Shown here: positions 1 to 8,146 of the stretch, piece by piece
Position numbering within the stretch: the first letter of the stretch is position 1
How the letters are laid out: every line of letters begins with the position of its first letter
NCBI RefSeq assembly: GCF_040882025.1
Contig: NZ_JBBECC010000152.1
Location: forward strand, 18,462 to 82,461
DNA length: 64,000 nt
Direction of reading: 5' to 3'
Source: Parvibaculum sp040882025
GTDB taxonomy: Bacteria > Pseudomonadota > Alphaproteobacteria > Parvibaculales > Parvibaculaceae
The notes under the pieces: generated by a model
Told to the model about the DNA's origin: nothing
Databases searched by the model: none
Seen by the model: the letters and a program-made list of their open reading frames with translations, nothing else
Program-made: the position numbers and the translations under genes

Positions 1-243
1 ACAACGAAAACGAAGGGAAGCATCGTTTCCTTCGTGATGGACAACGCTCATCCGCACGACATCGCGACCGTGATCGACAGAGCAGGTGTCGCGGTGCGGG
101 CGGGGCATCATTGCGCACAGCCGGCAATGGAACGTTTTGGCGTGGGCGCAACGGCGCGCGCCTCCTTCGCGATGTACAACACGGTCGATGAAGTCGACCG
201 TCTCGTAGACGCACTGATCGACAGCAAGAAGTTTTTTGAGTAG
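1..243 (+). CDS. sufS: cysteine desulfurase SufS, C-terminal fragment (5' end outside the window)
   Basis: Only the last 80 codons are present; the frame is open from base 1, so the gene begins upstream. SufS is a PLP enzyme that removes sulfur from cysteine as an enzyme-bound persulfide for Fe-S cluster assembly. The fragment contains RAGHHCAQP, the conserved loop carrying the persulfide-forming cysteine of the SufS (group II) branch, followed by the usual ARASFAMYNT segment and a short C-terminal helix. The stop is 8 nt before sufT, so the genes look co-transcribed. The family call is firm; nothing can be said about the PLP-binding half. Confidence 0.93.
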   Translation, partial: TTKTKGSIVSFVMDNAHPHDIATVIDRAGVAVRAGHHCAQPAMERFGVGATARASFAMYNTVDEVDRLVDALIDSKKFFE

Positions 244-251
244 GGCGGATC

Positions 252-641
252 ATGGCCGAAGATGCGAATATGATCGAAAATGCGGATACGATGCCCGGCG
301 AGGCTCCGCGCGCCTCGGCGATCCCGCAGGAAGAGATCGACCAGATCACCGATGATATTATCGCCGCCCTCAAGACAGTCTACGACCCCGAAATCCCGGT
401 CGATGTCTACGAACTCGGCTTGATCTACAAGGTAGATATTTCCGACGATCGAGACGTCGTCATCGACATGACATTGACAGCGCCTGGTTGTCCCGTCGCC
501 GGCACCATGCCGGTCATGGTTGAGGACGCGGTGCGGACCGTCGAAGGTATTGCCGATGTGCGCGTCAACATGACCTTCGACCCCCCTTGGGACCCGAGCC
601 GGATGTCCGACGAAGCGCGCGTCGCGCTGAACATGTTCTGA
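252..641 (+). CDS. sufT: SUF-system Fe-S assembly protein SufT (DUF59/MIP18 family)
   Basis: This 129-residue protein has an acidic, variable N-terminal stretch of about 30 residues followed by a DUF59 domain (roughly residues 31-129). Typical family signatures are YDPEIPVDVYELGLIY and the short LTAPGCPVAG segment holding the conserved cysteine. SufT-type proteins help mature or deliver Fe-S clusters and are usually encoded in suf operons. Here it sits between sufS and sufA, and its TGA overlaps a possible ATG of the next gene. The assignment rests on the domain and the operon position. Confidence 0.9.
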   Translation: MAEDANMIENADTMPGEAPRASAIPQEEIDQITDDIIAALKTVYDPEIPVDVYELGLIYKVDISDDRDVVIDMTLTAPGCPVAGTMPVMVEDAVRTVEGIADVRVNMTFDPPWDPSRMSDEARVALNMF

Positions 642-652
642 TGGAGCCGATG

Positions 653-1012
653 ATGGCCAGACAGATGCCGAAAGCGATAACCCTTACGGAAGCCGCCGCC
701 GCGCGCATGAAGGAAATCATGGCCGCGTCGAACGGTAAGTATATCGGCGTGCGCATCGGTGTGAAGAATGGCGGCTGCGCCGGCATGGAATACACGATGG
801 AATATGCCGAAGCCGTCAATCCGCTCGACGAAGTGGTGGAAGACCGCGACGTCCGGATTCTGATCGACCCGAAGGCGATCCTGTTCCTGCTCGGCACCGA
901 GATGGACTACGAGGAGGACAAATTCGCCTCAGGCTTCCGCTTCAACAATCCGAATCAGACTGATGCCTGTGGCTGCGGCGAGAGCGTGACCATCGTCCCA
1001 GCAACCGCCTGA
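653..1012 (+). CDS. sufA: A-type Fe-S carrier protein (SufA/IscA/HesB family)
   Basis: A-type carriers accept Fe-S clusters from the scaffold and pass them to apo-proteins. The protein has the three invariant cysteines of the family: one in NGGCAGMEY and two in the C-terminal DACGCGES motif. I placed the start at 653 (119 residues) because GGAG at 643-646 lies 6 nt upstream. ATG at 641, overlapping the sufT stop, and ATG at 650 are alternatives. It is the third suf gene in the run; SufA is preferred over IscA because of that context, but the families cannot be separated on sequence alone. Confidence 0.9.
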   Translation: MARQMPKAITLTEAAAARMKEIMAASNGKYIGVRIGVKNGGCAGMEYTMEYAEAVNPLDEVVEDRDVRILIDPKAILFLLGTEMDYEEDKFASGFRFNNPNQTDACGCGESVTIVPATA

Positions 1013-1017
1013 ATATT

Positions 1018-1413
1018 ATGGCTGTCAGTGCCGAATACAAGGAATTCGTGACCGAGCAGCTCGAGCCTCTGGGCCCTGTCCGCATTCGCAATATGTTTGG
1101 CGGCGCGGGGGTCTATCTGGACGATCTGATGTTCGGCCTCATCGCTGGTGAGACGCTCTTCTTTAAGGTCGATGAGCGCAACCGTGCCGACTACGAAGCG
1201 GAAGACAGTGGCCCTTTCATCTACGAGCCGCCGTCGGGCAAGACGATAGCCATGTCGTATTACGAGCTGCCCGAACGGCTCTATGACGAGCCCGACGAAT
1301 TGACCGACTGGGCGCGCAAGGCGCTCGACGCCGCGCTGGCGGCCAAGGCCGCAAAGCCGGTCCCCAGGAAAGACCGGAGCCCGCGAAAAAAAGCCGCGCG
1401 TCCCGGAAAATAG
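1018..1413 (+). CDS. TfoX N-terminal-domain protein
   Basis: This 131-residue protein matches the TfoX/Sxy N-terminal domain: an early RIRNMFGGAGVYLDDLMFG segment, LFFKVDE in the middle, and MSYYELPERLYDE near the end of the domain. Full-length Sxy proteins are competence regulators, but stand-alone N-terminal-domain versions like this one are common in alphaproteobacteria and their role is not established. The tail is strongly basic (KPVPRKDRSPRKKAARPGK). It follows sufA by 5 nt. The last codons and stop coincide with a hairpin that reads as a terminator for the opposite strand. Confidence 0.8.
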   Translation: MAVSAEYKEFVTEQLEPLGPVRIRNMFGGAGVYLDDLMFGLIAGETLFFKVDERNRADYEAEDSGPFIYEPPSGKTIAMSYYELPERLYDEPDELTDWARKALDAALAAKAAKPVPRKDRSPRKKAARPGK

Positions 1414-1422
1414 GACGCGCGG
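1386..1422 (-). terminator. intrinsic terminator for the minus-strand PaaG-like gene
   Basis: CCGCGCGTCC (1394-1403) and GGACGCGCGG (1413-1422) form a perfect 10-bp stem. Read on the minus strand it is followed by C and seven T (complement of A7 at 1386-1392). It therefore serves the gene ending at 1516. It lies inside the end of the TfoX-like coding sequence, whose stop codon begins in the loop. There is no T-run on the plus side. Confidence 0.75.
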
Positions 1423-1437
1423 CCCGAAAGACAAAAA

Positions 1438-1506
1438 ATGCCTCACATGATTTTCTTCATCGCAGTGATGTTCCTCGCTCTGCTGGCGAGCTGCATCATC
1501 GGATGA
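1438..1506 (+). CDS. possible 22-residue hydrophobic peptide with a lipobox-like LASC
   Basis: A short open frame encodes a hydrophobic peptide containing MIFFIAVMFLALLASC. LASC would fit a lipoprotein cleavage box, leaving only four residues (CIIG) after cleavage. No good ribosome binding site is visible (only GAAAGA). The frame lies in the gap between convergent genes, downstream of the terminator stem. It could be chance. It is listed because hydrophobicity plus a lipobox in 22 codons is unusual. Confidence 0.2.
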   Translation: MPHMIFFIAVMFLALLASCIIG

Positions 1507-1515
1507 TCGGGTAAC

Positions 1516-2307
1516 CTAGTTGCCTTTGAATTGTGCCGGCCGCTTCTCGAGAAAGGCACGCACGCCTTCCTTGAAGTCCTCACCGTTGCCCGCCGTCCGC
1601 TGGAGCTGCCGCTCGAGGTTGAGCTGCTCTTCATATGTGTTGTCGGTGCTTTCCCAATAGAGCTGACGGATCATGCCGAGCGCCTTGGTCGGCCCGCTGG
1701 CGAGGTCTGTGGCAAGCTTGTGCGCTTCCGCCATCAACACCTCGTCGTCGAAAACGCGGTTGACGAGGCCCCAGGAAAGGGCTGTTTCGGCCGGCAGCTT
1801 TTCACCCAGCAGCGATAGTTCCATCGCACGCGCCTTGCCGACAAGACGCGGCAGAATCCATGTCGAGCCTCCGTCCGGCACAAGCCCGATGCGGCGAAAG
1901 GCTTGCAGGAAATAAGAGGAACGGGCGCAAAGCACGAGATCGCCCATCAGCGCGAAGCTCATGCCGACGCCGGCGGCCGGTCCGTTGACGGCGGTGACGA
2001 AGGGCATTGGCAGGTTCCGCAAGCGCCTCAAAAAAGGGTGATACATCGTTTCAAGCGCCGAGCCGGCGTCCGGTCGCGCGCCGGAATTGTCGCCGCGCCC
2101 CTGCAGGTTGGCACCAGTGCAGAAACCGCGTCCTTCGCCGGTCATCACGAGACAGCGCAATCCGTTCTTCGGGTCTTCCACGGCGTCCAACGCCTTCATC
2201 AGTCCGCCCAGCATCTCCGGCGACACGGCGTTCATCACCTCCGGGTGATTGAGCGTCAAAATGCCCACATTGCCGTCGATATCGAGTTTGACCCGCTCGA
2301 ATTCCAT
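1516..2307 (-). CDS. enoyl-CoA hydratase/isomerase family protein, PaaG-like
   Basis: This 263-residue crotonase-fold protein carries the oxyanion-hole segments GRGFCTGANL and VTAVNGPAAGVG. The two glutamates that define classical enoyl-CoA hydratase are not present: the segments read GVGMSFALMGD and QAFRRIG. Instead it has GLVPDGGSTWILPR, the aspartate-containing motif of PaaG, which isomerises ring-epoxidised phenylacetyl-CoA and shifts double bonds in enoyl-CoAs. Its length and ending (EGVRAFLEKRPAQF) also match PaaG. A second paralogue lies 45 nt upstream on the same strand. No other paa gene is nearby, so the substrate is unknown; isomerase chemistry is inferred from the residues. Confidence 0.85.
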   Translation of the reverse strand: MEFERVKLDIDGNVGILTLNHPEVMNAVSPEMLGGLMKALDAVEDPKNGLRCLVMTGEGRGFCTGANLQGRGDNSGARPDAGSALETMYHPFLRRLRNLPMPFVTAVNGPAAGVGMSFALMGDLVLCARSSYFLQAFRRIGLVPDGGSTWILPRLVGKARAMELSLLGEKLPAETALSWGLVNRVFDDEVLMAEAHKLATDLASGPTKALGMIRQLYWESTDNTYEEQLNLERQLQRTAGNGEDFKEGVRAFLEKRPAQFKGN

Positions 2308-2352
2308 ACTCGTCTCCCTGTTCCGTGTGTCGTTTTGTTTCGGATGATGTCG

Positions 2353-3144
2353 TCAGGCCTTGAACGCCGGTTCCTTCTTCGTCAGGAATGCCTTGACGCC
2401 TTCGGCGAAATTCGGGTGGTCGCCCAGCATTCCCTGCACGTCGCGCTCATAGTCGAGCTGTTCTGCGTAGCTGTTGCGCGCACCGGCATCGATCGCCTTG
2501 CGGATTTCCCCGAAGGCGTTGGTAGGTCCATTGGCGAGTTTGGCCGCTACCGTCATGGCCGCTTCCATCAGCGCCGTATCCTTGACGCATTTCCAGATCA
2601 AACCCCATTCAGCCGCCGTTTCGGCCGGCAACTTGTCGCCGATCAGTGCCAGGCCTAGTGCACGCGCACGTCCCACGAGTCGCGGCAGGTGCCATGTGCA
2701 GCCAAGATCGGGAATCAAGCCGAGCCTCGGTCCGAATACCTGCACAAAGGAAGCGGAATGCGAAGCGAGAGTGATGTCGGCCGCGAGCGCGAGACCAACG
2801 CCACCGCCTGCAGCAACACCGTTCACTGCCGCAACAATGGGTTTCGGCAAGGCGTAGAGTTCGCGCATCATCGGGTTGAAACCGATAGTCATGCCGTGCG
2901 CCACACCCTGGCCGATGCTCATGCCTTCCTGGCGCTGGCCCTGGGCGGCAAGGTCGGCGCCGGCGCAGAAGCCGCGGCCGGCACCTGTGATGACGAGCAC
3001 CCGGGCGTCGGCATTGTTCGCGACCTCGGCCACTGCGGTGCGCATATCCGCGATGAGTTGAGTGTTGATGCTGTTCAGCACCTCAGGCCGGTTCAGCGTC
3101 AGCAGAGCGATGTTGTTGTCGGTCTCGAGAGTGATGGTTTCCAT
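2353..3144 (-). CDS. enoyl-CoA hydratase/isomerase family protein, PaaG-like (second paralogue)
   Basis: The start at 3144 gives METITLETDNN and 263 residues, the same length as its neighbour; the frame is open further upstream but that part is not crotonase-like. Seen motifs are GRGFCAGADL, VNGVAAGGGVGLALAAD and GLIPDLGCTWHLPR, the last with the PaaG-type aspartate in place of the hydratase glutamate. The C-terminal half, including EWGLIWK and the EQLDYERD region, is close to PaaG as I remember it. It is the first gene of the isomerase pair and is probably transcribed with the downstream copy. Likely role: double-bond isomerisation in fatty or aromatic acyl-CoA breakdown. Confidence 0.86.
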   Translation of the reverse strand: METITLETDNNIALLTLNRPEVLNSINTQLIADMRTAVAEVANNADARVLVITGAGRGFCAGADLAAQGQRQEGMSIGQGVAHGMTIGFNPMMRELYALPKPIVAAVNGVAAGGGVGLALAADITLASHSASFVQVFGPRLGLIPDLGCTWHLPRLVGRARALGLALIGDKLPAETAAEWGLIWKCVKDTALMEAAMTVAAKLANGPTNAFGEIRKAIDAGARNSYAEQLDYERDVQGMLGDHPNFAEGVKAFLTKKEPAFKA

Positions 3145-3292
3145 GTGGCGCGCCTTCCCGGATTGCGGGCGATTTCCGCTGTTTCCGGGGGAGCATAGTC
3201 GCGCGCCGGTCATGACGGAAGGCCGTCTGCGTGAACCAACGTTCCGTTGCGTCAATGAATCTGAGTTCGGCGGACCGGGCGGGAAAAGCGCC

Positions 3293-4360
3293 TTAGCTCG
3301 CTTTGGCCTGGGGAACGCCGGGCTCGTGCATCTCCGTGATGACACAATTGCGGCCCGCGTGTTTTGCTGCGTAGAGGCAACCATCGGCGCGTTCGATCAG
3401 GCCCGCCCCTGTCTCGCCGGGCCGCAAGAGGGCGATCCCCATCGACATGGTAACGCGGCCGAGCGTCTCGCCCGTAGACCGCTTGACCAGTTCGCGCGCC
3501 TGCACGGTTTCGCGAATCTTGTTGGCCACTGTCTCGGCCATTTCGATCTCGGTCGCCGGCATGACGACGGCGAATTCCTCGCCGCCATAGCGTGCGACGA
3601 AATGATGCTGCAGCGCCCCTGATTTGAGGCAGTTGGCGACAAGCTTCAGGACCTGGTCGCCGGTCCTGTGACCGAACGTGTCGTTGAATTTCTTGAAATG
3701 GTCGATATCGCCGATGACGAGGCAAAGCGCTTTTCCGTCGGCGCTGGCCGCCGCCATCTCGCGCGCCAGCGCTTCGTCGAAAGCCTTCCGGTTGTTGACG
3801 CCGGTCAACCCGTCGGTCCGCGCCTCGCTGTGCGCTTTCTCGAGATTCTGCTGCAGATCGTTGAGTTCGCTCTTGGTCGCATGAAGTGTTTCTTCCAGCT
3901 CTGCGCTACGCTCTTCCATCTTGCGTGAAGCGGCGATGATCGCTTCGACAGCATGTGCCACATCGTTCGGCGTAGAATGGTTGGTCAGCGCTTCGCTTGC
4001 CGCGCGTACTGATTGCCCGAAAGTGCTGGAATTTCCCGCCGTTTCCTCAATGATCTTCAGGATGCGGTCGACTTCGGTGTTGAGCTTTGCGCCGGTGCTA
4101 ATCGTGACATCGGTCAGGTTGCCGTCGCCCATGAACTGCTCGTGCAAAGCGATCGCCGTCTCTGTATCGACAGGCTCGTGCCTGGCGATCCGCGCGTCGA
4201 TCTCCTTGTTGAGATCCGGCGTCCGGCCGGACGCGTAGTGGAACCAGATGGTGTAGTTTTCGGGAGACGGCGGAATACCGCTGTCCGCCATCAGCCGAAG
4301 GGCCGCGGCACTCCACTCGGCTGCAAATTCGATTTCTTCTCCATTCATCACGAATACCAT
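3293..4360 (-). CDS. diguanylate cyclase (GGDEF domain)
   Basis: This 355-residue soluble protein has a C-terminal GGDEF domain (roughly residues 185-345) with the active-site motif ARYGGEEF and the upstream DGLTGVNNRKAFDEA, so it should make cyclic di-GMP from GTP. The product-inhibition site RxxD, normally just before the active motif, is missing (LQHHFVARY). The N-terminal half has no membrane segment and carries a conserved-looking block (PSPENYTIWFHYASG) plus a predicted coiled coil leading into the cyclase domain. An alternative start is ATG at 4348. The gene stands alone and is divergent from the aldehyde dehydrogenase. Confidence 0.88.
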   Translation of the reverse strand: MVFVMNGEEIEFAAEWSAAALRLMADSGIPPSPENYTIWFHYASGRTPDLNKEIDARIARHEPVDTETAIALHEQFMGDGNLTDVTISTGAKLNTEVDRILKIIEETAGNSSTFGQSVRAASEALTNHSTPNDVAHAVEAIIAASRKMEERSAELEETLHATKSELNDLQQNLEKAHSEARTDGLTGVNNRKAFDEALAREMAAASADGKALCLVIGDIDHFKKFNDTFGHRTGDQVLKLVANCLKSGALQHHFVARYGGEEFAVVMPATEIEMAETVANKIRETVQARELVKRSTGETLGRVTMSMGIALLRPGETGAGLIERADGCLYAAKHAGRNCVITEMHEPGVPQAKAS

Positions 4361-4442
4361 CCCCGCCTACCGCCACGCGGCTACCTTTGTCTGCCGGAAA
4401 CCCTAGGGGAATTCGGTTACGCCACTGTAAATTCCAATGAAA

Positions 4443-4492
4443 AACAGCCGTTTTTCTCAACCTGACGCTGCGTTTGAGCCGAAACGGCTGTT
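4443..4492. repeat. nested inverted repeat between divergent genes
   Basis: AACAGCCGTTT (4443-4453) is perfectly complementary to AAACGGCTGTT (4482-4492). Inside it, CTCAA (4456-4460) pairs with TTGAG (4474-4478), leaving a 13-nt loop. It lies in the roughly 300-bp gap (4361-4660) between the GGDEF gene and the aldehyde dehydrogenase. It has T5 inside the left arm but no T-tail after the stem, so it is not an obvious terminator. It may be an operator or RNA structure. Nothing else was recognised in the gap except GC-rich short palindromes around 4560-4640. Confidence 0.6.
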
Positions 4493-4660
4493 GGCGCCCG
4501 GGGAGGGGGCTCTCAAAGCGCGCATCCTTATGTATATTTCGGGAAAATCGTGGGTTCGGCTGGCGTCACACGCCGGACCTGGAGGAAATACCAGCAGACG
4601 GGCCGTACCCCCCGGACCGGCCCGGACAGGCCCAGTGGGCCGACGCAAGGAGGACTTCAA

Positions 4661-6124
4661 ATGAGCTTGGCGGAGCAAACCACCCACGAAGCGGATTCGG
4701 CGACCATCGGTGCCTCGATCCGGGCGATTCTCGACCGCCAGAAAGCGGCACACATCAAGGATGGCCCGCCCAGCGCGGAACGTCGCATCGACTGGCTTGA
4801 TCGTGCCATTGCGTTGATTGTCGATAATCAGAAGGAAATTGCCGAGGCACTGGCTTCCGATTTCGGTCATCGCAGTCACGAACAGACATTGTTGACCGAT
4901 GTGATGGGGTCGATCGGGCCGCTGAAGCACGCGAAAAAACATTTGCGTCAATGGATGAAGCCGGAAAAGCGCAAGGTGCAGTTTCCGCTCGGGCTGCTCG
5001 GCGCCAGAGCGCGCGTCGAATATCAGCCTCTTGGCACCATCGGTATTATCAGCCCCTGGAACTTTCCGGTGAACCTCACCTGGACACCGCTGGCTGGCGT
5101 TTTCGCGGCCGGCAATCGCGCCATGATCAAGCCATCGGAATTCACACCCGCGACGTCGGAGTTGATGGCGCGCATGTTGCGCTCTGCCTATGACGAAACG
5201 GAAGTTGCCGTTGTTACCGGCGGCCCGGCCGTCGGCGAAGCTTTCAGCAGGCAACCCTTCGACCACCTGCTTTTCACCGGTGCCACCTCGATTGCCTATC
5301 ATGTGATGCGTGCTGCGGCCGAAAACCTTGTGCCGCTGACGCTGGAGCTCGGCGGCAAGTCGCCCGTGATCGTCTCGAAAACCGCGAAAATGGACGAGAC
5401 GGCCGCCAAGATCATGAGTGGCAAGACGCTCAATGCCGGCCAGATATGTCTCGCGCCGGATTATGTCTTCGTACCGGAAGGGCGGGTCGATGAGTTCGTG
5501 TCGGCGGCCACGAAGTCGATAACGAAGATGTACCCGACGATGAAGGACAATCCGGACTACACCTCGATCATCAACAGGCGCCACTTCGACCGCATCAACG
5601 GCTATATCGAAGATGCGAAAAACAAGGGCGCGAAGCTGGTCGAGATCAATCCGGCAAATGAGGACTTCAGCCAACAGCAGGCCCACAAGATTCCGCCGAC
5701 GCTGGTGCTTAACCCGACCGACGAGATGAAGGTGATGCAGGACGAGATTTTCGGGCCTGTGTTGCCGGTCAAAACCTACAAGCATCTCGACGAGGTGCTG
5801 GGTTACGTCAACGCGCACGACCGTCCGCTGGGCCTCTACTATTTCGGCGAGGACCCGAAGGAAGAGCGCACGGTGCTCGACCGCACGACCTCGGGCGGTG
5901 TGACCGTCAACGACGTCATCATGCACGTCTCGATGGAAGATCTGCCTTTCGGCGGCGTCGGGCCGTCTGGCATGGGCGCCTATCATGGCCTCGACGGTTT
6001 CCGGACGTTCAGCCATGCCAAGGCCGTCTACACGCAATCCAAGGCGAAGATGGTCGCGGAAATGTTCCGTCCGCCTTACGGCGAAAAAACCCGCAAGATG
6101 CTGGGTTCGCAGATCAAGAAATAA
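4661..6124 (+). CDS. NAD(P)-dependent aldehyde dehydrogenase, coniferyl-aldehyde-dehydrogenase-like
   Basis: This 487-residue aldehyde dehydrogenase starts at ATG 4661, directly after a strong AAGGAGGA site (4647-4654). It shows GIISPWNFPVNLTW (cofactor region), LLFTGATSIAYHVM (nucleotide-binding turn), LTLELGGKSPVIV with the general-base glutamate, and LNAGQICLAPDYVFV with the catalytic cysteine. The N-terminal region (MGSIGPLKHAKKHLRQWMKP) and overall length match the coniferyl/long-chain aldehyde dehydrogenase branch that oxidises aldehydes to acids. The substrate is not fixed by sequence. A terminator follows the stop. Confidence 0.9.
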   Translation: MSLAEQTTHEADSATIGASIRAILDRQKAAHIKDGPPSAERRIDWLDRAIALIVDNQKEIAEALASDFGHRSHEQTLLTDVMGSIGPLKHAKKHLRQWMKPEKRKVQFPLGLLGARARVEYQPLGTIGIISPWNFPVNLTWTPLAGVFAAGNRAMIKPSEFTPATSELMARMLRSAYDETEVAVVTGGPAVGEAFSRQPFDHLLFTGATSIAYHVMRAAAENLVPLTLELGGKSPVIVSKTAKMDETAAKIMSGKTLNAGQICLAPDYVFVPEGRVDEFVSAATKSITKMYPTMKDNPDYTSIINRRHFDRINGYIEDAKNKGAKLVEINPANEDFSQQQAHKIPPTLVLNPTDEMKVMQDEIFGPVLPVKTYKHLDEVLGYVNAHDRPLGLYYFGEDPKEERTVLDRTTSGGVTVNDVIMHVSMEDLPFGGVGPSGMGAYHGLDGFRTFSHAKAVYTQSKAKMVAEMFRPPYGEKTRKMLGSQIKK

Positions 6125-6143
6125 TCAGTGACGTCGAGCAAAC

Positions 6144-6174
6144 AAAAAGGGCGGCTCCAACGAGCCGCCCTTTT
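6144..6174. terminator. bidirectional intrinsic terminator
   Basis: GGGCGGCTC (6149-6157), loop CAAC and GAGCCGCCC (6162-6170) form a perfect 9-bp stem flanked by A5 on the left and T4 on the right. It can stop both the aldehyde dehydrogenase transcript and the convergent helicase transcript. Confidence 0.9.
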
Positions 6175-6196
6175 CTATCGGGAGAGATTCCGGAAT

Positions 6197-7780
6197 CTAG
6201 GCTTCCTCGGTCTCTGATTCCATTTCGTCGTCGCTGTCCTTGCTGCTCTTCTTGGGCAGTTTCACGGCGCGCAACATGAAGGCGGGCACATGATCGCCAA
6301 GGCCGACAACACTCGGCCCGTCGTCATCATCCCGTCCGCGTCCACGACCGCCGCGTTCACGGCGTGCGGGCTTCTCGTTGTCACGCACGTGCTGCTCGCG
6401 CCCGCGCGGTTCGCGTTCTTGCACGCGTGCTTCCGTGGCCGGCGTATCGGGCTGGGGGGAGTCCTCGGATTTGGTTTCGGCCTCGACCGTAACGGCATCG
6501 GCAGTGACCGCCGCATCCTTGTCCTTGCGGCCGCGTCCGCCGCGCCGGCCGCGGCTGCGCTTTTCGGCTGGTGCGTCGACCTTGGCGGTTTCGCCGCTGA
6601 CTTCGACCGTTTCGCTCGCCTGCTCGGCGGAAGCTTCGGCCGGAACTTCCGGTGCCGGTTGCGGCGTCGCACTGTCCGGTCCGGGGATCGGGTTGCCGAT
6701 CAGGTTTTCGATAGCCGCGAGATATTTGCCGTCCTCGCGCGTCGCCAGCGTATAGGCAGTACCGGCCTTGCCCGCACGGCCGGTGCGGCCGATCCGGTGA
6801 ACATAGTCCTCGGCATGGCTCGGCACGTCGTAGTTGAAAATGTGGCTGACATCGGGAATGTCGAGGCCGCGCGCTGCCACGTCGCTCGCAACCAGCAGGC
6901 GGATCGTCCCGTTGCGGAAGCCATCCAGCGTCCGCGTCCGCGTCGCCTGGTCGAGATCGCCGTGAATGGCGCCGGCCGAAAGGCCGCTCTTCGATAGCGC
7001 GCGTTCCAGCGTGGAAACATCGCGCTTGCGGTTGCAGAAAATGATCGCGTTCTTGACATTCTCTTCTTCGATAAGCTTCTGCAGAAGGTCGCGTTTGCCG
7101 TCGCGTGTGGTCTTGACCAGCACCTGCTTGATCGTCGCACTGGTGGATGAGGTGCGCGACACTTCCACGCGTGCCGGATTGTGCAGGAACGTCTCGGTCA
7201 GCCGGTGGATTTCCGGCGGCATCGTTGCCGAGAAGAAGAGCGTCTGCCGCGTGAACGGTATCTTCTTGCAGATTTCCTCGATGTCCGGGATGAAGCCCAT
7301 ATCGAGCATGCGGTCGGCTTCGTCGATCACGAGAATCTGTACGCCGGTCAGCAGTACTTTGCCCCGGCCGCAATGATCGAGCAGGCGGCCCGGTGTCGCG
7401 ATCAGCACGTCGACGCCACGATCGAGCTTCTTTTCCTGGTCGCCGAAGGAGACGCCGCCGATCAGCAATGCCATCGAAAGCTTGTGATATTTGCCGTATT
7501 TCTCGAAATTCTCGGCGACCTGCGCGGCGAGCTCGCGAGTCGGCTCGAGAATGAGCGAGCGCGGCATTCGCGCTTTCGCGCGTCCGCGCGACAGCTTGTC
7601 GATCATCGGCAGCGTGAAGGAGGCGGTCTTGCCGGTGCCCGTCTGGGCGAGGCCGAGGACGTCGCGGCCGGCCAGAACGTAGGGGATGGCTTCGGCCTGG
7701 ATCGGCGTCGGCGTGGTGTAGCCGGTTTCGGCTACGGCTTTCAGGACCTCAGGCGTGAGGCCAAGTTCGTCAAATGTCAT
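6197..7780 (-). CDS. rhlE: DEAD-box ATP-dependent RNA helicase, RhlE type
   Basis: This 527-residue helicase has the full DEAD-box set in residues 1-375: the Q motif (TPTPIQ), AQTGTGKT, PTRELAAQ, VIDEADRMLDMGF, SATMP, and the C-terminal motifs ARGLDIPDVSHIFNYD and HRIGRTGRAG. The remaining 150 residues are low-complexity, with blocks rich in Arg-Gly (RGRRGGRGRK) and acidic residues, typical of RNA-binding tails. RhlE-type proteins unwind short RNA duplexes in ribosome assembly and RNA decay. A sigma-70-like promoter lies about 140 nt upstream, giving a long 5' leader. Confidence 0.92.
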   Translation of the reverse strand: MTFDELGLTPEVLKAVAETGYTTPTPIQAEAIPYVLAGRDVLGLAQTGTGKTASFTLPMIDKLSRGRAKARMPRSLILEPTRELAAQVAENFEKYGKYHKLSMALLIGGVSFGDQEKKLDRGVDVLIATPGRLLDHCGRGKVLLTGVQILVIDEADRMLDMGFIPDIEEICKKIPFTRQTLFFSATMPPEIHRLTETFLHNPARVEVSRTSSTSATIKQVLVKTTRDGKRDLLQKLIEEENVKNAIIFCNRKRDVSTLERALSKSGLSAGAIHGDLDQATRTRTLDGFRNGTIRLLVASDVAARGLDIPDVSHIFNYDVPSHAEDYVHRIGRTGRAGKAGTAYTLATREDGKYLAAIENLIGNPIPGPDSATPQPAPEVPAEASAEQASETVEVSGETAKVDAPAEKRSRGRRGGRGRKDKDAAVTADAVTVEAETKSEDSPQPDTPATEARVQEREPRGREQHVRDNEKPARRERGGRGRGRDDDDGPSVVGLGDHVPAFMLRAVKLPKKSSKDSDDEMESETEEA

Positions 7781-7926
7781 TCAGGAGCCCTGTACACCAT
7801 GTTGCGCTGCCCGTGGTGGCCCACTTTCAGGGCCCGTGGACGGACCTCCGCGAACGGATCGGGGAGGGTGAGCAGCAATAGCGCGTTGTTCGGCGGCCGC
7901 GCTGATCCGCTTCGAGTCTCGCGCGG

Positions 7927-7954
7927 ACCATAGGCGCTGTCGTCCAATTGTCAA
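7927..7954 (-). promoter_or_regulatory. candidate sigma-70 promoter for the RhlE gene
   Basis: On the minus strand TTGACA (7949-7954) and TATGGT (7927-7932) are separated by 16 nt. Transcription would start near 7920, leaving a 5' leader of about 140 nt before the helicase ATG at 7780. The rest of the 7781-8146 gap shows no gene. Confidence 0.5.
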
Positions 7955-8146
7955 CAGAATGGCCGCTTCACCCGGCTCCGGCGGCGCGCTTGCCGTTGCC
8001 CGGGCGCGAGATTGTCCGGAATAGTGACGAAAACGGCGCACCGGAGCAGTCTCGAGCCGGAACGCGGGGCGAATCGTCGCAGCTCGATTTTCTGAAAGTT
8101 AATGCTTTCGGCTCATTCTCCGGGGTCAGAACGGCGAAAAAGGCCG

